A stretch of DNA of 6,525 nt, from contig JAFMJK010000129.1 in NCBI GenBank assembly GCA_017853515.1, positions 1-6,525 on the forward strand. Reading direction: 5' to 3'. Origin of the DNA: Chthoniobacterales bacterium. GTDB taxonomy: Bacteria > Verrucomicrobiota > Verrucomicrobiia > Chthoniobacterales > JACTMZ01. The notes under the pieces were generated by a model, which saw only the letters and a list, made by a program, of their open reading frames with translations, had not been told where the DNA came from and ran no database searches. Below, in pieces: positions 5,139-6,525 of this stretch; the first letter of the stretch is position 1, and each line of letters starts with the position of its first letter. Both the position numbers and the translations under genes were made by a program.

Positions 5139-6525
5139 TTCCGTCCACTTGTCGCGGCGGACTATGTCCGCCGCATCCTTTCTTCCGCGCCGCGCGCAAG
5201 CTCTCCACCCGGAGCACGCACCCGCGACTACCCCCCAACGCCTCGACGCGCCCCGTCACCTCGACCACCGGCCAACGCGCCAGCGCCCCGCCGCATCGCC
5301 GGTAAACATCGGCGAAGATCTCGCACTCGAGAATATCCGTGCGGTCGCAGATGCTGATGAATTTCATGGCGCGTCCGTCCGCCTGGTGATGCAACCGCTG
5401 CGCCACGACCAATCCGCAAGTCGTGATCTGTTCACCCGCAAAGCTGCGCACTTCCCCGACCGGGCAATAAGTGTCCCACGCCACCTCCGGAAAAAGTTCC
5501 ACCGGATGACCGGATGCCGGAAATCCGAGCAATTCCATTTCCTCGCGCAGTTTTTGCAACCGGTCCGGCTCGGTGCGCATCGCCGGTGGCGCCGCCTTCT
5601 TTGCTTCAAGGAGCAGTCCCTGCCCCTCCGCCCACGGCGCCAAGGCCCGCAGTTCCCAAAACTGCTCCGTGCGCGAAACACCGAACACATCGAACGCCCC
5701 CGCCCGCAACAAAGCCATCGCTTCGTCCGTCTGCGGCGCGCCGCGCCGCCAAAAATCCGGCAATGAGGCAAACGGTTGTCCCTCTTCGATCCGACCCAGC
5801 AACCCTTCCGACAATCCTTTGATCATGCCCAAAGGCACCCGGATTCCCCTCCCACTTTCTGAACACTGAACACTGAAAACTGAAAACTTCCCCACTTCCC
5901 CATTCACCTCCGGCCCCGCGAACGAAATCCCCAACCGCCGCGCCTCGATCGTGTAGAACAACCGCGAGTAGAATCCCTTTCCGTGCGTCAGCACGGACGC
6001 CAAAAACTCCGCCGGCCAATACCGCTTCAACTGCGCCGCCTCGTAAGCCTCCAATCCGTAAGCCGTCGAATGCGCACGGCAAAACGCATAACCGCGGAAT
6101 TGCATGAGCAAATCCCACACCGCGGTGATCTCGGCCTCGCTCCGGCCTTTCCGCCGCGCTGCCGCAGCGAACTCGTCCCGCCACGCGTCGACATTGGCCA
6201 TCCGGTTTTTCACCAGCATGCGCCGCAAAATATCCGCCCGCCCCGCGTCCCATCCGGCGAACACCTCGCAAATCTGCAACACATGTTCCTCGTAAGCGAC
6301 CACACCGCAGGTCGAGCGCAACACCGGCTCGAGGCTCGGATGCGCATAGGTCACCGGTTCCATGCCCCGCGCGCGCCGCGCGAATTGTTCTTTGCGCAAA
6401 CTGTTGGCCGCGCCCGGACGGATCACCGACACGATGGCGATCAGTTGGTCGATGGCCCGCACGCCGGATATCCGGGCCAGTGATGTCATGGCCGGACTCT
6501 CGATATGATGCGCCCCGCGCGCTTC
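5062..6525 (-). CDS. dnaE: C-family DNA polymerase (DnaE/PolC superfamily alpha subunit), C-terminal part
   Basis: The frame is open from the right edge to a TGA at 5064-5062, giving 487 residues; the N-terminal PHP region and most of the palm lie outside. An ATG at 6489 is internal, since HHIESPAM (6-13) crosses it and matches the conserved IES motif. Visible motifs: VSVIRPGAAN (32-41), ARGMEPVTYAHPSLEPVL (52-69), TCGVVAYEEHVLQI (72-85), GRADILRRML (95-104), RGYAFCRAHSTAYGLEAY (144-161) and GKGFYSRLFYTIEARRLGI (182-200). A helix-hairpin-helix region (LGMIKGLSEG onward, 232-285) and an OB-fold (about 366-440) follow. The gene would copy DNA, either as replicase or, given GFYS...EARR as in DnaE2, as an error-prone or repair paralogue; the IESPAM/RPGAAN pair suggests a secondary paralogue. 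Residues after about 445 look like a non-conserved tail running through the operon terminator into the EpsI gene. It is unrelated in function to the EPS genes. Confidence 0.88.
   Translation of the reverse strand, partial: EARGAHHIESPAMTSLARISGVRAIDQLIAIVSVIRPGAANSLRKEQFARRARGMEPVTYAHPSLEPVLRSTCGVVAYEEHVLQICEVFAGWDAGRADILRRMLVKNRMANVDAWRDEFAAAARRKGRSEAEITAVWDLLMQFRGYAFCRAHSTAYGLEAYEAAQLKRYWPAEFLASVLTHGKGFYSRLFYTIEARRLGISFAGPEVNGEVGKFSVFSVQCSESGRGIRVPLGMIKGLSEGLLGRIEEGQPFASLPDFWRRGAPQTDEAMALLRAGAFDVFGVSRTEQFWELRALAPWAEGQGLLLEAKKAAPPAMRTEPDRLQKLREEMELLGFPASGHPVELFPEVAWDTYCPVGEVRSFAGEQITTCGLVVAQRLHHQADGRAMKFISICDRTDILECEIFADVYRRCGGALARWPVVEVTGRVEALGGSRGCVLRVESLRAARKKGCGGHSPPRQVDGIITRDVRPAASPKAGTSAQLAGQNL
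5154..5184 (+). terminator. Probable intrinsic terminator of the EPS/exosortase operon
   Basis: A perfect 9-bp inverted repeat, GCGGCGGAC (5154-5162) and GTCCGCCGC (5166-5174), is separated by the loop TAT. It is followed on the + strand by the T-rich stretch ATCCTTTCTT (5175-5184). It starts 15 bases after the EpsI stop, where an operon terminator is expected. The T-tract is interrupted, so termination may be only moderate. No T-run follows the hairpin on the - strand. The hairpin is also translated antisense as polymerase residues 451-458 (CGGHSPPR), so it could alternatively be a dispersed palindromic element. Confidence 0.6.
5859..5886. repeat. Heptanucleotide tandem repeat, four copies
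   Basis: Four consecutive 7-bp units read CTGAACA, CTGAACA, CTGAAAA, CTGAAAA on the + strand, with a partial CT after the last. On the - strand they are translated in frame within the polymerase as residues 214-223 (FSVFSVQCSE). The AT-rich repeat contrasts with the GC-rich surroundings. CCCACTT occurs on both sides (5851-5857 and 5891-5897), just outside the array. Confidence 0.85.

Noticed and set aside
5134..5139. A perfect TATAAT that could be a -10 promoter box on the + strand.
   Set aside because: It overlaps the EpsI TAA stop, has no recognisable -35 element about 17 bases upstream, and no + strand gene follows before the window ends.
5858..5897. Reading the CCCACTT pair as the target-site duplication of a small insertion.
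   Set aside because: The span between equivalent positions is 40 bp, not a multiple of three, so simple insertion into an intact frame would have broken the gene; there are also no terminal inverted repeats.

Overview
The window is a GC-rich, densely packed bacterial segment. A co-oriented set of six genes on the + strand (1-5138) faces one gene on the - strand (5062-6525). The + strand genes form an exopolysaccharide (EPS)/exosortase locus: the end of a GT-B glycosyltransferase, a family 2 glycosyltransferase, a family 9 (heptosyltransferase-like) glycosyltransferase, an RmlD-type sugar-nucleotide reductase, an exosortase, and an EpsI-family exosortase partner. The - strand gene is the C-terminal part of a C-family DNA polymerase (DnaE superfamily), cut by the window edge.

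The host is probably a Gram-negative, EPS-producing bacterium with a PEP-CTERM/exosortase system. The residue style of the exosortase and polymerase, together with the base composition, makes me favour the Verrucomicrobiota or a neighbouring PVC lineage. That is an inference, since no rRNA or other marker lies here.

Layout: the first gene enters from outside (1-717). The second starts two bases after it. The next two junctions are 4-base ATGA overlaps (1478-1481 and 2548-2551). A 24-base gap precedes the exosortase (3457-4419). A third ATGA overlap (4416-4419), preceded by an AGGAG ribosome binding site, joins it to the EpsI gene. No promoter for this operon is visible; it must lie upstream of base 1. 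A 9-bp GC-rich perfect hairpin followed by a T-rich tract (5154-5184) lies 15 bases after the EpsI stop and is the likely operon terminator.

How the genes fit together: the three glycosyltransferases would add successive sugars to a lipid-linked or surface glycan. The RmlD-like enzyme would supply a reduced deoxysugar nucleotide. The exosortase/EpsI pair would process C-terminally tagged exported proteins whose sorting is tied to this EPS. No PEP-CTERM substrate is encoded in the window.

The oddest region is the convergent junction. The polymerase frame runs antisense through the operon terminator and 77 bases into the EpsI gene. The same polymerase gene carries a four-copy 7-bp tandem repeat between its fingers region and its helix-hairpin-helix region. 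I see no undescribed multi-gene system; the points worth checking are these junction and repeat features, the polymerase subtype and some motif departures in the sugar enzymes.
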